A DNA stretch of 64,000 bases from JAKVBK01 sp022447275 (lineage in GTDB: Bacteria; Pseudomonadota; Alphaproteobacteria; Rhodobacterales; Rhodobacteraceae). The stretch is from assembly GCA_047125605.1 (NCBI GenBank), contig CP138932.1:496001-560000 (forward strand). The letters run 5' to 3'. This document shows, one piece after another, positions 53,201 to 61,082 of the stretch. Made by a program: the position numbers and the translations under genes. Within the stretch, counting starts at the first letter, position 1. Each line of letters begins with the position of its first letter. Under the pieces are notes generated by a model. That model made no database searches. It was not told where the DNA came from and saw only the letters and a list, made by a program, of their open reading frames with translations.

Positions 53201-53843
53201 TGTGGGTTCTCAGCCCTTTGGCGGGGAGAATCTCTCGGGGACGGGGCCAAAGGCGGGCGGCCCGGAGTATCTGCCGCGTTTTTTCGCGGTGCCGCAGGGA
53301 CAAGGAACAGGTCGAGTGGCGGGCCAGCCAGACGGCCCTATGCTGAGCTCCAAGGAAGTGTCAGATGCGCTGGCGGCTGCCGCTTGGCCGGAAATGCCTG
53401 ATCGTCTGCCCGAGATGATGCCGGGACCGACCGGTGAGTTGAACAGCCTGTCCCATGTGCCGCGTGGGCCCGTGCTTTGCCTCGGTCCGGGCGTGGATGC
53501 CGCTCGGATGCAGGCCAAACAGGCCCGCGCGGCGGGGTGCTCCGCTTTGGTTGTGGCACAGGGTGCTGGAACGGTGGCGGGTATGTCGTTGGAGGGCAGC
53601 ATTGCCCCGGCTTCTTTGTCGGACATCGAGGGGTTCGCAGCGGTTGCGCTCTGGGCGGGCGGGCCACAGAAAGCCGCCAGAGCAGCTCTTGCTGCACGCG
53701 CTGGCGCTTTGCTGCCGCTTTTCACAGACGCTGATATCATCCCACGATGCAGGGTTGAGCGGCATGTTTGTGTGGACACAACAGCATCGGGTGGCAACGC
53801 TGCACTGCTGCTTGAGGCCGGATCTTCTGTGCCTGAGGCTTGA
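50262..53843 (+). CDS. putA: Bifunctional proline dehydrogenase / P5C dehydrogenase
   Basis: Oxidises proline to glutamate. The 1193-residue protein has the proline dehydrogenase barrel (about 80-500: ISVKLSALYPRYE, VRLVKGAYWDAEIKRAQ, ATHNAHSVA, YAPVGPHRDLLAYLVRRLLENGANSSF for position) and the aldehyde dehydrogenase domain (GCISPWNFPLA, FTGSTATAQRI, catalytic Cys in SNGQRCSALR). A C-terminal extra domain ends the protein. There is no N-terminal ribbon-helix-helix, so it is not self-regulating. A second ATG at 50280 is equally possible. In relatives an Lrp-type putR lies next door; here it does not. Confidence 0.93.
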   Translation: MGHHIIMTHHSSAIGPENIVTQSSPALGALPPCETTVIRAIVDSAHFSPEWRRRVADAACGWVKKIRATAKPGLMEVFLAEYGLSTREGVALMCLAEALLRVPDAPTIDALIEDKITPGDWAEHLGHSASPLVNASTWGLLLTGRVLGAQPGVAGTLRSLVRRLGEPVIRKAVGRAMQEMGRQFVLGETIESAVQRAQSRVGQGYTHSYDMLGEAALTDADACHFARAYSEAIAAIAPHAAGLDIRDAPGISVKLSALYPRYETRKRADVLAVLVPRVLRLALQARDAEMGFTIDAEEAERLELSLDVIDAVLSDPRLAGWDGFGVVVQAYGLRAPLVLDWLHQRACQLDRKICVRLVKGAYWDAEIKRAQVEGLAQFPVFTRKTATDIAYIDCARRLLAMAGRVYPQFATHNAHSVAAILELAGDNSDFEFQKLHGMGDALHGAVMETGARRCRIYAPVGPHRDLLAYLVRRLLENGANSSFVNRIVDNSIPAQSVAPDPFAAWLDQPGPNPAVARPAELFAPERRNAAGWDLQDPGTLQMIAQARAAFATVRWSASPLLAASGAERKQASAECIRNPAIPKDIVGEVRWATLGDVATAYRSAQIWEAPVDTRAKALERAADRLEADMAEAVALLAREAGKTLDDVIAELREAVDFLRYYAAQARHHVSTKGADMPRGVFGCISPWNFPLAITLGQISAALAAGNAVLAKPAETTNLVAGFACKILHEAGVPRSALQVLPGAGPEIGAAIARLEGLAGLCFTGSTATAQRIAQTMAPTAQVDAPLIAETGGLNAMIVDSTALPEQAVRDIITSAFRSNGQRCSALRMLYVQEDCAEPVLTMLKGAMDMLRSGDPWQLDTDIGPAITAEAARDIRAYVAQAEKEGRLLKRLEGGASGAFTPPALIRVAGIDALEREVFGPVLHVATYRAEDLDEVLEAINATGYGLTLGVQTRIDARVQQVVSKARVGNIYVNRNQVGAVVGSQPFGGENLSGTGPKAGGPEYLPRFFAVPQGQGTGRVAGQPDGPMLSSKEVSDALAAAAWPEMPDRLPEMMPGPTGELNSLSHVPRGPVLCLGPGVDAARMQAKQARAAGCSALVVAQGAGTVAGMSLEGSIAPASLSDIEGFAAVALWAGGPQKAARAALAARAGALLPLFTDADIIPRCRVERHVCVDTTASGGNAALLLEAGSSVPEA

Positions 53844-54161
53844 ACGTTTTGGCGTCTGAAATATGGCCAGACACGGGCCTATCCGGCTTTGGACAATGGG
53901 TGTCAGAAAGGCTTTTGCTGTGGGCGGCAACAAATCTGAAGGTTGCATAATGCGATATGAGAGACGCTGGCTATGTTTCTAAATCTGCCGTTCCTGATGT
54001 GGTAGAGTGGGAGCCCAGAAAACAAAAAAATGGGGAACTCCAAAGCGGTAGGGGCCGGTTTTCTGATCTGAGCAAAATTTCTCTGGCGGCAAATTCGTGC
54101 GGCGCTTAGCGTAGGACCTATACTTTGCCAATGGCGTCGATCCCAACTGGAGAAGTGCACC
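53844..54161. other. Intergenic region before the globin gene
   Basis: About 320 bases. The only feature is the globin's ribosome binding site (GGAGAAG). I see no gene or clear operator. Confidence 0.45.
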
Positions 54162-54581
54162 ATGAGCCTGACACCGGAAAATATTGATCTTGTCCGAACA
54201 GGGTGGGCACGTGTCGCGCCTGTAAAGCAGCATGCCGGGCGCGCCTTCTACGCGACGCTCTTCAATATGGCTCCTGCCGTTCGCCCTATGTTCAAAGAGG
54301 ATATCAGCGGGCAAGCTGAAAAGCTGATGAACACGCTCGATTTCATCGTGGATGCGCTGGACGAGCTTGAAACGCTGGTGCCTGCGGCCCAGGAACTCGC
54401 CGTCCGGCATGTTGGCTACGGGGCGGTTGATGCACATTACGATGCCGTTGGGCAGGCATTGGTGATAACTCTAAAAGACATGCTCGGCCCCCAGTTTGAC
54501 GAGGAGCAGGAAAGAGCTTGGACAGAGGTTTATGGCGCGCTGTCAGACGTCATGATTGATGCTGCAAAAAGCGCAAGCTGA
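54162..54581 (+). CDS. Single-domain globin (flavohaemoglobin-like)
   Basis: A 139-residue globin with the helix pattern of bacterial haemoglobins: VRTGWARVAP, GRAFYATLF with the B-helix aromatic pair, AVRPMFKEDI and the proximal His in AVRHVGYG. No FAD/NAD reductase domain follows, so it is a single-domain form that binds O2 or NO. It lies 150 bases before the FIST (NosP-like) gene in the same direction, which suggests a joint role in NO or oxygen sensing. Confidence 0.87.
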   Translation: MSLTPENIDLVRTGWARVAPVKQHAGRAFYATLFNMAPAVRPMFKEDISGQAEKLMNTLDFIVDALDELETLVPAAQELAVRHVGYGAVDAHYDAVGQALVITLKDMLGPQFDEEQERAWTEVYGALSDVMIDAAKSAS

Positions 54582-54621
54582 CACAACTGCTGGAGTGTCA
54601 GCCCTGTACCGCCTTTTGCAA

Positions 54622-54641
54622 AACTATACTGAAGGATAGTT
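54622..54641. promoter_or_regulatory. Operator-like inverted repeat before the FIST gene
   Basis: AACTAT (54622-54627) and ATAGTT (54636-54641) are perfect inverted halves with an eight-base spacer, about 90 bases before the FIST start. It may bind the LuxR regulator at the end of this cluster. Confidence 0.4.
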
Positions 54642-54730
54642 GACTTATACTTCTCCTAAGTCGCGCTGGTTGGGATGCGGTTATAGCCTTGTACCAGCGG
54701 GTTATTGAGCATTTATCGCAAGGCACTTAC

Positions 54731-55924
54731 ATGGATATTGTCACATTTGCAGCCGAGGGCGGCGACGCCGGGGAAGCCCTCAAATCTCAACTGATAGAAT
54801 TGCCGGAGCAACCAGCTTTCATAGCGATCCAGTGCAACGCGGATTGTGATATGAGCGCGTTGCGTTCTTATTGTCGCGATCAGGATATTGCAGTGCATGG
54901 AACATCGTCCTGCTTGGGCAGCTTCACTGAGCACGGCGCGACCAATGGCGCGGTCGTTTTCGCTGTTATGGACGAGGATGGAGACTACGGCGCAAGTGCC
55001 ATGCCAAGTGCGCCCCAAAAGGGCGGGCAGTCTCCGATGCGGCTTACGGCTGCGCAGGCAGCCCAAGCTGCGCTGAAACAGGCAGACCGTCCCGGTGAAG
55101 CTCCTGTTCTCGTTTGGTTGACGGCCACACCCGGCGATGAAGAAGCCGTTTTGGATGGCATTGCCGATATCGTAGGCCCCGATGTGCCTGTGATTGGAGG
55201 AAGCGCGGCTGACAATACGGTTTCGGGTGATTGGTTTATCTTTGACGCCCAGGAGCAATTTGGAAGCGGTGTGGTGGTGTCCGTGCTCTTTCCAACCGGA
55301 CCTGTCACCTTTGCCTATCAGAACGGCTACGCCCCGACGGAACACAGCGGGACCGTCACCAAAGCAGATGGCCGCGTTTTGATCGAAATCGATGATCGGC
55401 CCGCAGCGGAGGTGTATGCAGAGTGGACAGCTGGCGCGGTGCCCTGGTCACCTGGAGCCGAACCGCGGGGCATCCTGTCCGACAGCACGCTCTGGCCACT
55501 CGGTCGGCAGAACGGGGATCTTTCAGGAATGCCCAGCTTCCTTCTTGCGCACCCAGCGGAGGTGTCTGCAGATGGCAGCCTTGCGCTGTTTGCGTCCGTT
55601 CCAGAGGGGGATACTTTGACCCAAATGAACGGGTCTGCTGACAGTCTTGTTGCAAGGGCGGGGCGCGTTGCGAACCTAGCGCGGACAACGGGTCGGTTTG
55701 ACCGACATGAAGTGGCTGGCGCTTTGATGGTGTATTGTGGCGGATGTATGCTCAGTGTGCAGGACCGGATCGAGGAAGTTGTCGATGGCGTGGTGGCCGA
55801 ATTGCCAGGCGCGCCGTTGGCCGGTGTGTTCACATTTGGTGAGCAGGGGCCAATCGTGGGTGCCGGGAACCGTCATGGCAATTTAATGATCTCATGCGTA
55901 GTGTTTGGTAAGTCGGAGTACTAG
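54731..55924 (+). CDS. FIST-domain protein, NosP-like (putative NO-sensing haem protein)
   Basis: 397 residues with FIST_N (about 30-200: AVHGTSSCLGSF, PVIGGSAADN) and FIST_C (about 215-395: GYAPTEHSG, GALMVYCGGCMLSV, GVFTFGEQGPI). FIST proteins such as P. aeruginosa NosP bind haem, sense NO and inhibit a neighbouring hybrid kinase. ATG 54731 follows AAGG at 7 bases; TTG at 54689 is the other option. The next gene, 19 bases on, is a sensor kinase, as in the nosP-nahK arrangement. Haem binding is not shown by the sequence alone. Confidence 0.82.
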   Translation: MDIVTFAAEGGDAGEALKSQLIELPEQPAFIAIQCNADCDMSALRSYCRDQDIAVHGTSSCLGSFTEHGATNGAVVFAVMDEDGDYGASAMPSAPQKGGQSPMRLTAAQAAQAALKQADRPGEAPVLVWLTATPGDEEAVLDGIADIVGPDVPVIGGSAADNTVSGDWFIFDAQEQFGSGVVVSVLFPTGPVTFAYQNGYAPTEHSGTVTKADGRVLIEIDDRPAAEVYAEWTAGAVPWSPGAEPRGILSDSTLWPLGRQNGDLSGMPSFLLAHPAEVSADGSLALFASVPEGDTLTQMNGSADSLVARAGRVANLARTTGRFDRHEVAGALMVYCGGCMLSVQDRIEEVVDGVVAELPGAPLAGVFTFGEQGPIVGAGNRHGNLMISCVVFGKSEY

Positions 55925-55943
55925 AGAGGCGTCTTAGTACGGC

Positions 55944-57653
55944 ATGGATGGCGACGAACGCCTGCGTGAAGCTCTTTTGGAGCTTGAAATCATTCGCTCT
56001 AGCGAATCCAAAGCGCATGAGCAATCGCTGGCGCTCATGGCTTGTATTCAAGCGTTTTCAAGCGGCGCTGGTCCGAACGAAGCGCTTGCCCGTCTGTTGG
56101 ATGCCGTAAACGCGGCCTTGGGCGCTCAGTTGACGGCTGTCCTTGTGCCGACTGCGATTGATGATGTCAGTTCGGTCTCTTTGCCGCGGTCTCCGGATGG
56201 TGACGAAATAAAGCAAAGGCTGGCTGGCTACCAAGTGCTGGCCGTTTCTGATGGCAGCCCAATTCAAACGGGCGAAACGCTTATGCTGCCCGCGCGACTG
56301 TTTCGCAAACCCCGCGTCGTAGCAGATTTGCAGATTGCTGCCCGCGTTGACAGTCTTGCGGATTTTGGCAGCGCTTTAACGATGCTGCTTGGCCCCAGCG
56401 ATACACATGAGGCTCAAGTTGCAGCAACGGAGGGCAACCGATCTGTCGTACTTTGTCTTGCCGCTGAGAAGGCCGCATTCTCACCTCAGACCCTCCAGCT
56501 TCTACGACGTCTTTCCGCACTGCTGACGCAAGCCTTGCTTCGCCGAAACCTGCAAAATCAGAACGCCTTGCTGGCGGCAACGATTCAAGGTTCATCCTCA
56601 GGCTTTGCGATCTCCGATGCCACGCGTGAGGATCAACCTCTCATCTACGTTAATGCAGCCTTTGAACGTTTGACAGGATATCGAGCTGAGGAGGTACTCG
56701 GGAAAAACTGTCGTGTTCTCACGGCAGAAGCACCTGACAGCCCAGAGCGCGTGCGCTTGCGCAAAACGGCGCAGGCGTTGGAGCAGGGATCATTTCTGTT
56801 GCGCAACCGGCGCAAGGACGGGGAGCAATTCTGGAACGATCTGACGCTGTTTCCGGTCTACGATGCGGGCGGGAACGTGCGAAATCTTGTGGCAACACAA
56901 ACCGATGCAACTGAGCGGGTAGAAGCGTCTCAGGCCCGCGATGAGGCGCGGTCCAAGATGGAGCATGCACTGAGCCTGTCCTCGGATGCGTTTTTGATCC
57001 TCGGGCCAGATCGGACTGTTTTGTATGCGACACCGGCCCTTTCCACGTTCTTTCCTGCGGGAGAGGATGGCTGGCAAGTCGGCAGTCGATTTGAGGATAA
57101 TTGGGCCGAATTTTGCACCTATTCTCAAGAAATATGGGGCCGAGAGCTTTCACCCGAAATGCGTCTCGCAGATATCGGCACTTTGCTTGTCACATTGGAA
57201 GGGCAGGAAATACAATTGCCGACCGGGCGCACTTTGTTCGTGCGGGGTACGCGTCTGCCGGACGACACGATATTTCTGTCCGGTACCGATGTGACGCCTT
57301 TGAAAACCGCGGAGGCTCTGTTGCGCCAGCGTGCAGCTGCAATTGCAGCGGCGCGGGATGGAATTGCCATTGCAGATGCTGGGGATCGGCTCATCTATCT
57401 AAACGATACGGCTGCCAAACTCTTTGGCTACAACGATGTCCAACGATCTGTCGGCCGCCGTTGGACGAAGGCATATCAGAACGTTCCCCCCGAAGCGCTC
57501 GAAAGTGGGCAAGACTTGCTGCTTGTGCCTGTTCGCGATCCCGATCACCGGCATGAAATTCGTGTTTCGCCTTTGGGACAGGAACAAAAGGTTCTTATCC
57601 TTCGCGATGTGACCCAGAGGCTTGACCAAGAGGAACGTGCGGCTGCCATGTAG
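55944..57653 (+). CDS. LOV/PAS sensor part of a hybrid histidine kinase, ended by an in-frame amber stop
   Basis: 569 residues to the TAG at 57651. An N-terminal GAF-like region (about 25-200) is followed by a LOV-type PAS domain (212-325). The flavin Cys is in LGKNCRVL (C256); N288, N298 and Q319 fall at distances of 32, 10 and 21 residues, as in photoactive LOV domains. Two further PAS-like regions follow (338-450 and 450-560). The TAG occurs in the linker (ERAAAM-stop-ASLARAEQQEQ), exactly in frame with the kinase core. This was originally one protein. As it stands the product lacks a kinase, unless the stop is read through. Confidence 0.75.
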   Translation: MDGDERLREALLELEIIRSSESKAHEQSLALMACIQAFSSGAGPNEALARLLDAVNAALGAQLTAVLVPTAIDDVSSVSLPRSPDGDEIKQRLAGYQVLAVSDGSPIQTGETLMLPARLFRKPRVVADLQIAARVDSLADFGSALTMLLGPSDTHEAQVAATEGNRSVVLCLAAEKAAFSPQTLQLLRRLSALLTQALLRRNLQNQNALLAATIQGSSSGFAISDATREDQPLIYVNAAFERLTGYRAEEVLGKNCRVLTAEAPDSPERVRLRKTAQALEQGSFLLRNRRKDGEQFWNDLTLFPVYDAGGNVRNLVATQTDATERVEASQARDEARSKMEHALSLSSDAFLILGPDRTVLYATPALSTFFPAGEDGWQVGSRFEDNWAEFCTYSQEIWGRELSPEMRLADIGTLLVTLEGQEIQLPTGRTLFVRGTRLPDDTIFLSGTDVTPLKTAEALLRQRAAAIAAARDGIAIADAGDRLIYLNDTAAKLFGYNDVQRSVGRRWTKAYQNVPPEALESGQDLLLVPVRDPDHRHEIRVSPLGQEQKVLILRDVTQRLDQEERAAAM

Positions 57654-57695
57654 GCATCACTGGCACGGGCGGAACAGCAAGAACAACTGGGCCGG

Positions 57696-58808
57696 ATGGC
57701 GTCGGGTATTGCCCATGACTTCAATAATCTTTTGTCCGCAATCACGGGCTCTGCCGCGCTGATTTCCATGGACAGCGACCTGTCCGAAGATACGCAGGCA
57801 CATGCGGACCGGATCACGCGTGCGGGTTCTGCTGCAGCGCGCCTTGTGAATAAGCTCTTGGAAATGGGGGCTGGAACGGGCTCTGGCAAAGGCGCAGAGG
57901 CGGCGTTTGATCTGCGCGCGCTGCTCATGGATGTCCCACAGATCATTGCGCCTGCCTTGAGCAAAACGGTCTCTGTCAAAACCGACCTTGGCGCAAAACC
58001 AGTGCTGGTGAAGGCCGACAAATCTGACCTGATGCGCATCGTCTCCAACTTGATCCTGAATGCTGCAGACGCGCTTGGCGAGGTTGAAGGCCTTGTGGAA
58101 ATTGCACTGCGTGAAGAAACACTCGATACCGCCCGAGAGGCACGCGCTGGCAAACTGTTGGCCGGGCGGCAATATGCACAAATCGTCGTGCGAGATACCG
58201 GCATGGGCATTCCAGATGACATATTAAACCAAGTTCTAGAGCCCTGGTTTAGCACGAAAGGGGCCCATGGCACGGGGCTTGGCCTTGCAATGGCAGCGGC
58301 GATGGTGCGCGGTGCAGGTGGGGGTCTTGATATTCTGCAGCCAACCGACGGTGGCACCGAAGTTGTACTTTGGTGGCCGATCTGGTTGCCCACTGAGGTG
58401 CTTGAACAGGCTGGTGCGCCCGGGGCGCCCGTATCGCTGACTGGCGCACGCATTCTGATCGTTGATGACGAAGAAGACGTCGCCAATGTTCTGGCAAATT
58501 ACCTTGGAATGCTAGGGGCTGAAGTCGCAACCTGTGTTGACCCCGCCTTTGCCATCGAATTGATTGAGGAAGATCCGAGCGCATTCACGGCATTGGTCAC
58601 AGACTATGACATGCCTGGACTGTCCGGGGGGGCGTTGATCGAACGTACCCACAAAATAGTACCGGATTTGCCGGTGTTTTTGGTGACGGCTTTGGCGCGA
58701 CGACTGTCTGATCCACGTGTCAGTCCACAACAAGTAAACGGAATTTTTGCAAAACCAGTGGACCTTGAGCATCTGGCAAGGCACCTTGCAGAAAGTGCGC
58801 TGCCTTGA
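57696..58808 (+). CDS. Histidine kinase core plus receiver, separated from its sensor by the amber codon
   Basis: 370 residues from the first ATG after the stop; the open frame itself continues unbroken from 57654. The H-box is MASGIAHDFNNLLSAI, the N-box VSNLILNAADAL, and the G-boxes RDTGMGIPDD and GTGLGLAMA. The receiver has IVDDEED and the phospho-Asp in VTDYDMPG, with Lys in IFAKPVD. All catalytic residues are intact, so decay after the stop is not apparent. Translation could restart at 57696, where GGGCCGG is the only binding-site-like sequence. The gene precedes the LuxR regulator. Confidence 0.72.
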   Translation: MASGIAHDFNNLLSAITGSAALISMDSDLSEDTQAHADRITRAGSAAARLVNKLLEMGAGTGSGKGAEAAFDLRALLMDVPQIIAPALSKTVSVKTDLGAKPVLVKADKSDLMRIVSNLILNAADALGEVEGLVEIALREETLDTAREARAGKLLAGRQYAQIVVRDTGMGIPDDILNQVLEPWFSTKGAHGTGLGLAMAAAMVRGAGGGLDILQPTDGGTEVVLWWPIWLPTEVLEQAGAPGAPVSLTGARILIVDDEEDVANVLANYLGMLGAEVATCVDPAFAIELIEEDPSAFTALVTDYDMPGLSGGALIERTHKIVPDLPVFLVTALARRLSDPRVSPQQVNGIFAKPVDLEHLARHLAESALP

Positions 58809-58878
58809 GATTGTCCCATAAAGGTGCACAGTACCGTCTAAGGTGACCTTGGGACAGAGCGGGAAAGACAGAACTGCA

Positions 58879-59493
58879 ATGAAGATATTGATTGCTGATG
58901 ACCATGATCTTGTGCGGGACACGCTCGCCGCGTTTCTGAAGGCCGAGGGCGGCTTTGAAACGGTTCTTGCCTGTGATCTGCACGAAGCCGTCACGCACAT
59001 CGAAGCGGACGGCCCCTATGATCTGGTTTTGCTGGATTATGGGATGCCTGGAATGGATGGGCTGAGCGGTTTGACTACAACGCTGCAGATCAGCGGGGGG
59101 AAGCCCGTTGCGCTGATGTCGGGTATCGCCAAACGCGCAACAGCTGAAGAGGCCTTGGAGGCTGGCGCCATTGGGTTTTTGCCGAAAACAATGGGCGCGG
59201 GATCTCTGGTGAACGCGATCCGCTTCATGGCGATGGGCGAAAGGTATGTGCCTGTGGAATTTATGCAGGCCAAAGAAGATGAGGTGGTGAACCCCCTTGC
59301 AGATAAGCTTTCCGACAGGGAACTGGAAGTTCTGGATGGGTTGTGTCGCGGCTTGGCGAACAAGGAAATCGCCCGCGAGTTGGATCTGGCCGAGGTCACG
59401 ATTAAGCTGCATGTCAAAAATCTGTGTCGGAAACTGGATGCGCGTAACCGCACTCACGCAGCAATGATTGCAAAGGAAGCCGGGATGGAATGA
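58879..59493 (+). CDS. LuxR-type response regulator (NarL family)
   Basis: 204 residues. The receiver (1-120) has IADDHDLVRD and the phospho-Asp in LVLLDYGMPG. The GerE HTH (about 140-204) reads LSDRELEVLDGLCRGLANKEIARELDLAEVTIKLHVKNL, cited for position only in parts. ATG 58879 is chosen; an upstream GTG at 58843 is possible. It follows the hybrid kinase by 70 bases and closes the FIST-kinase-LuxR set, which parallels PA1975 (nosP), PA1976 (nahK) and the ErbR-type regulator in Pseudomonas. Confidence 0.86.
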   Translation: MKILIADDHDLVRDTLAAFLKAEGGFETVLACDLHEAVTHIEADGPYDLVLLDYGMPGMDGLSGLTTTLQISGGKPVALMSGIAKRATAEEALEAGAIGFLPKTMGAGSLVNAIRFMAMGERYVPVEFMQAKEDEVVNPLADKLSDRELEVLDGLCRGLANKEIARELDLAEVTIKLHVKNLCRKLDARNRTHAAMIAKEAGME

Positions 59494-59503
59494 CGCGCTT
59501 GCG

Positions 59504-61030
59504 TCAATCCAGCGGGGGCAAGCTGTCGAGGCGCGTGCGGAGGTCAGTTTTCAGGATTTTGCCGTAGTTGTTCTTTGGCAGATCATCGCAAACGCAATAA
59601 TGTTTGGGCCGTTTGAACCGCGCCATCTCTGACAGGCAGTGCGCATCAAGTTCTTGGCTAGACGGTTTTGCGCCGTCCCGTGGTGTAATGACGGCAACCA
59701 CCACTTCCCCCCATTCTGGGTCAGCGCGACCGATCACTGACACTTCGTGCACATCCGCGTGCTGCAGCAAGACCTCTTCGACCTCACGCGAATAGATGTT
59801 GCTGCCTCCGGAAATGATCACATCCTTTGAACGATCGAGCAGCGTCAGAAAGCCCTCCGCATCCATGCGCCCAAGATCGCCCGTATGCAGCCAGCCTTCG
59901 CGCAATGCGTCGCGGGTTGCCGCGGCATTCTGCCAATAGCCCGGCATCACGGGCGCGCCCCGAACCAGAATCTCACCGGTGGCTCCATGTGGCGCGGGCT
60001 GCCCGGTGCCGTCATCAATGCGAATTTCGACCACAGATTGTGCCTGGCCAACCGATCCCAGGCGGGCTTCCCAATCCGGATGAGCCCTGTCAGCCACCTG
60101 TTCTCGTGTCAGTGAGGAGATGGCCATAGGGCACTCACCCTGCCCGTAGATTTGAACAAAACGTGGCCCAAACCAATCGACCGCCTCTACAATGTCGCTG
60201 ACATACATGGGCCCGCCGCCGTAGATGATGGTCCGAATGCCTGTGCCGCGCTGGCTGGTGGCTCGGGCGCGGTCCAGCAGCCTGCGCACCATCGTGGGGG
60301 CCATGAACATTGATGTGGATTTTTGTTCGGCAGACAGGGCAAGCACTTCGTCGGCGTCAAAGCCTCCTGAAAGCGGCACCATATGCGCCGCGCCCATCAG
60401 TACGTGAACCGGAGCATAAAGGCCTGCTCCATGGGACATGGGGGCTGCATAGAGCGCGGCATCGTCAGGCAGCACGGTGTCGACATCGGCCAGATAGGCC
60501 AAAGAGGTGGCCGCGATCATACCGTGTGTGATGCGCACGCCTTTGGGCCGCCCAGTGGTGCCAGAGGTGTAAAAAAGCCACGCCAAGTCATCCTTGCTGC
60601 GGGCGATGGGATCGCAGGTTGGGCCCGGTTGGCACAGCTTTGCGAAGGCTTCTCCCTCGAGATCGAGCCAGGACAGGGGACAGGCCTCGGCCAAGTCTGC
60701 GCCGCGGGCCGTGCTGGCCAGTACCAGGCAAGCGCCAGAGTTCTCAAGGATCCAGGCGGCTTCCTTGCGGTGCAACTTGTTGTTGATCGGCACGATGACC
60801 GCCCCAATCAGCCAGACCGCGTAATAAGCCACCAACACATTCGGGTGATTGCGTGCAAAAATCCCGATCCTGTCATCGGGCTGGATGCCGCGTTCCAGAA
60901 GTGCGGCCGCGAGCGCCTGTGCCTGTGCGTAGAAATGCGTGTAATCCCCGCAGCGTTCGTTTCCGTGGAGCAGGGCAGGGCGCTGTGCATGTCGCACGGC
61001 GGCGCGTTGCAGCCAAATGGCGAGGTTCAT
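59504..61030 (-). CDS. AMP-dependent acyl-CoA ligase
   Basis: 508 residues. Motifs are FYTSGTTGRPKGVRITH, IYGQGECPMA, GDLGRMD, DRSKDVIISGGSNIYSREVEE and the catalytic Lys in KNNYGKILKTDL. It belongs to the class I adenylate-forming enzymes of the long/medium-chain or aryl type. The YGQGECP motif in place of YGxTE is found in a subset of Roseobacter ligases. It is last of four minus-strand genes behind soxS, soxR and the sulfur transporter, 52 bases after the latter. A sulfur link is possible only by position. The substrate is unknown. Confidence 0.82.
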   Translation of the reverse strand: MNLAIWLQRAAVRHAQRPALLHGNERCGDYTHFYAQAQALAAALLERGIQPDDRIGIFARNHPNVLVAYYAVWLIGAVIVPINNKLHRKEAAWILENSGACLVLASTARGADLAEACPLSWLDLEGEAFAKLCQPGPTCDPIARSKDDLAWLFYTSGTTGRPKGVRITHGMIAATSLAYLADVDTVLPDDAALYAAPMSHGAGLYAPVHVLMGAAHMVPLSGGFDADEVLALSAEQKSTSMFMAPTMVRRLLDRARATSQRGTGIRTIIYGGGPMYVSDIVEAVDWFGPRFVQIYGQGECPMAISSLTREQVADRAHPDWEARLGSVGQAQSVVEIRIDDGTGQPAPHGATGEILVRGAPVMPGYWQNAAATRDALREGWLHTGDLGRMDAEGFLTLLDRSKDVIISGGSNIYSREVEEVLLQHADVHEVSVIGRADPEWGEVVVAVITPRDGAKPSSQELDAHCLSEMARFKRPKHYCVCDDLPKNNYGKILKTDLRTRLDSLPPLD

Positions 61031-61082
61031 TTATGCAGGGTCCGGGTCAGGGGCCATTCGCAGGTCCGGTGTCTCAAACGGG

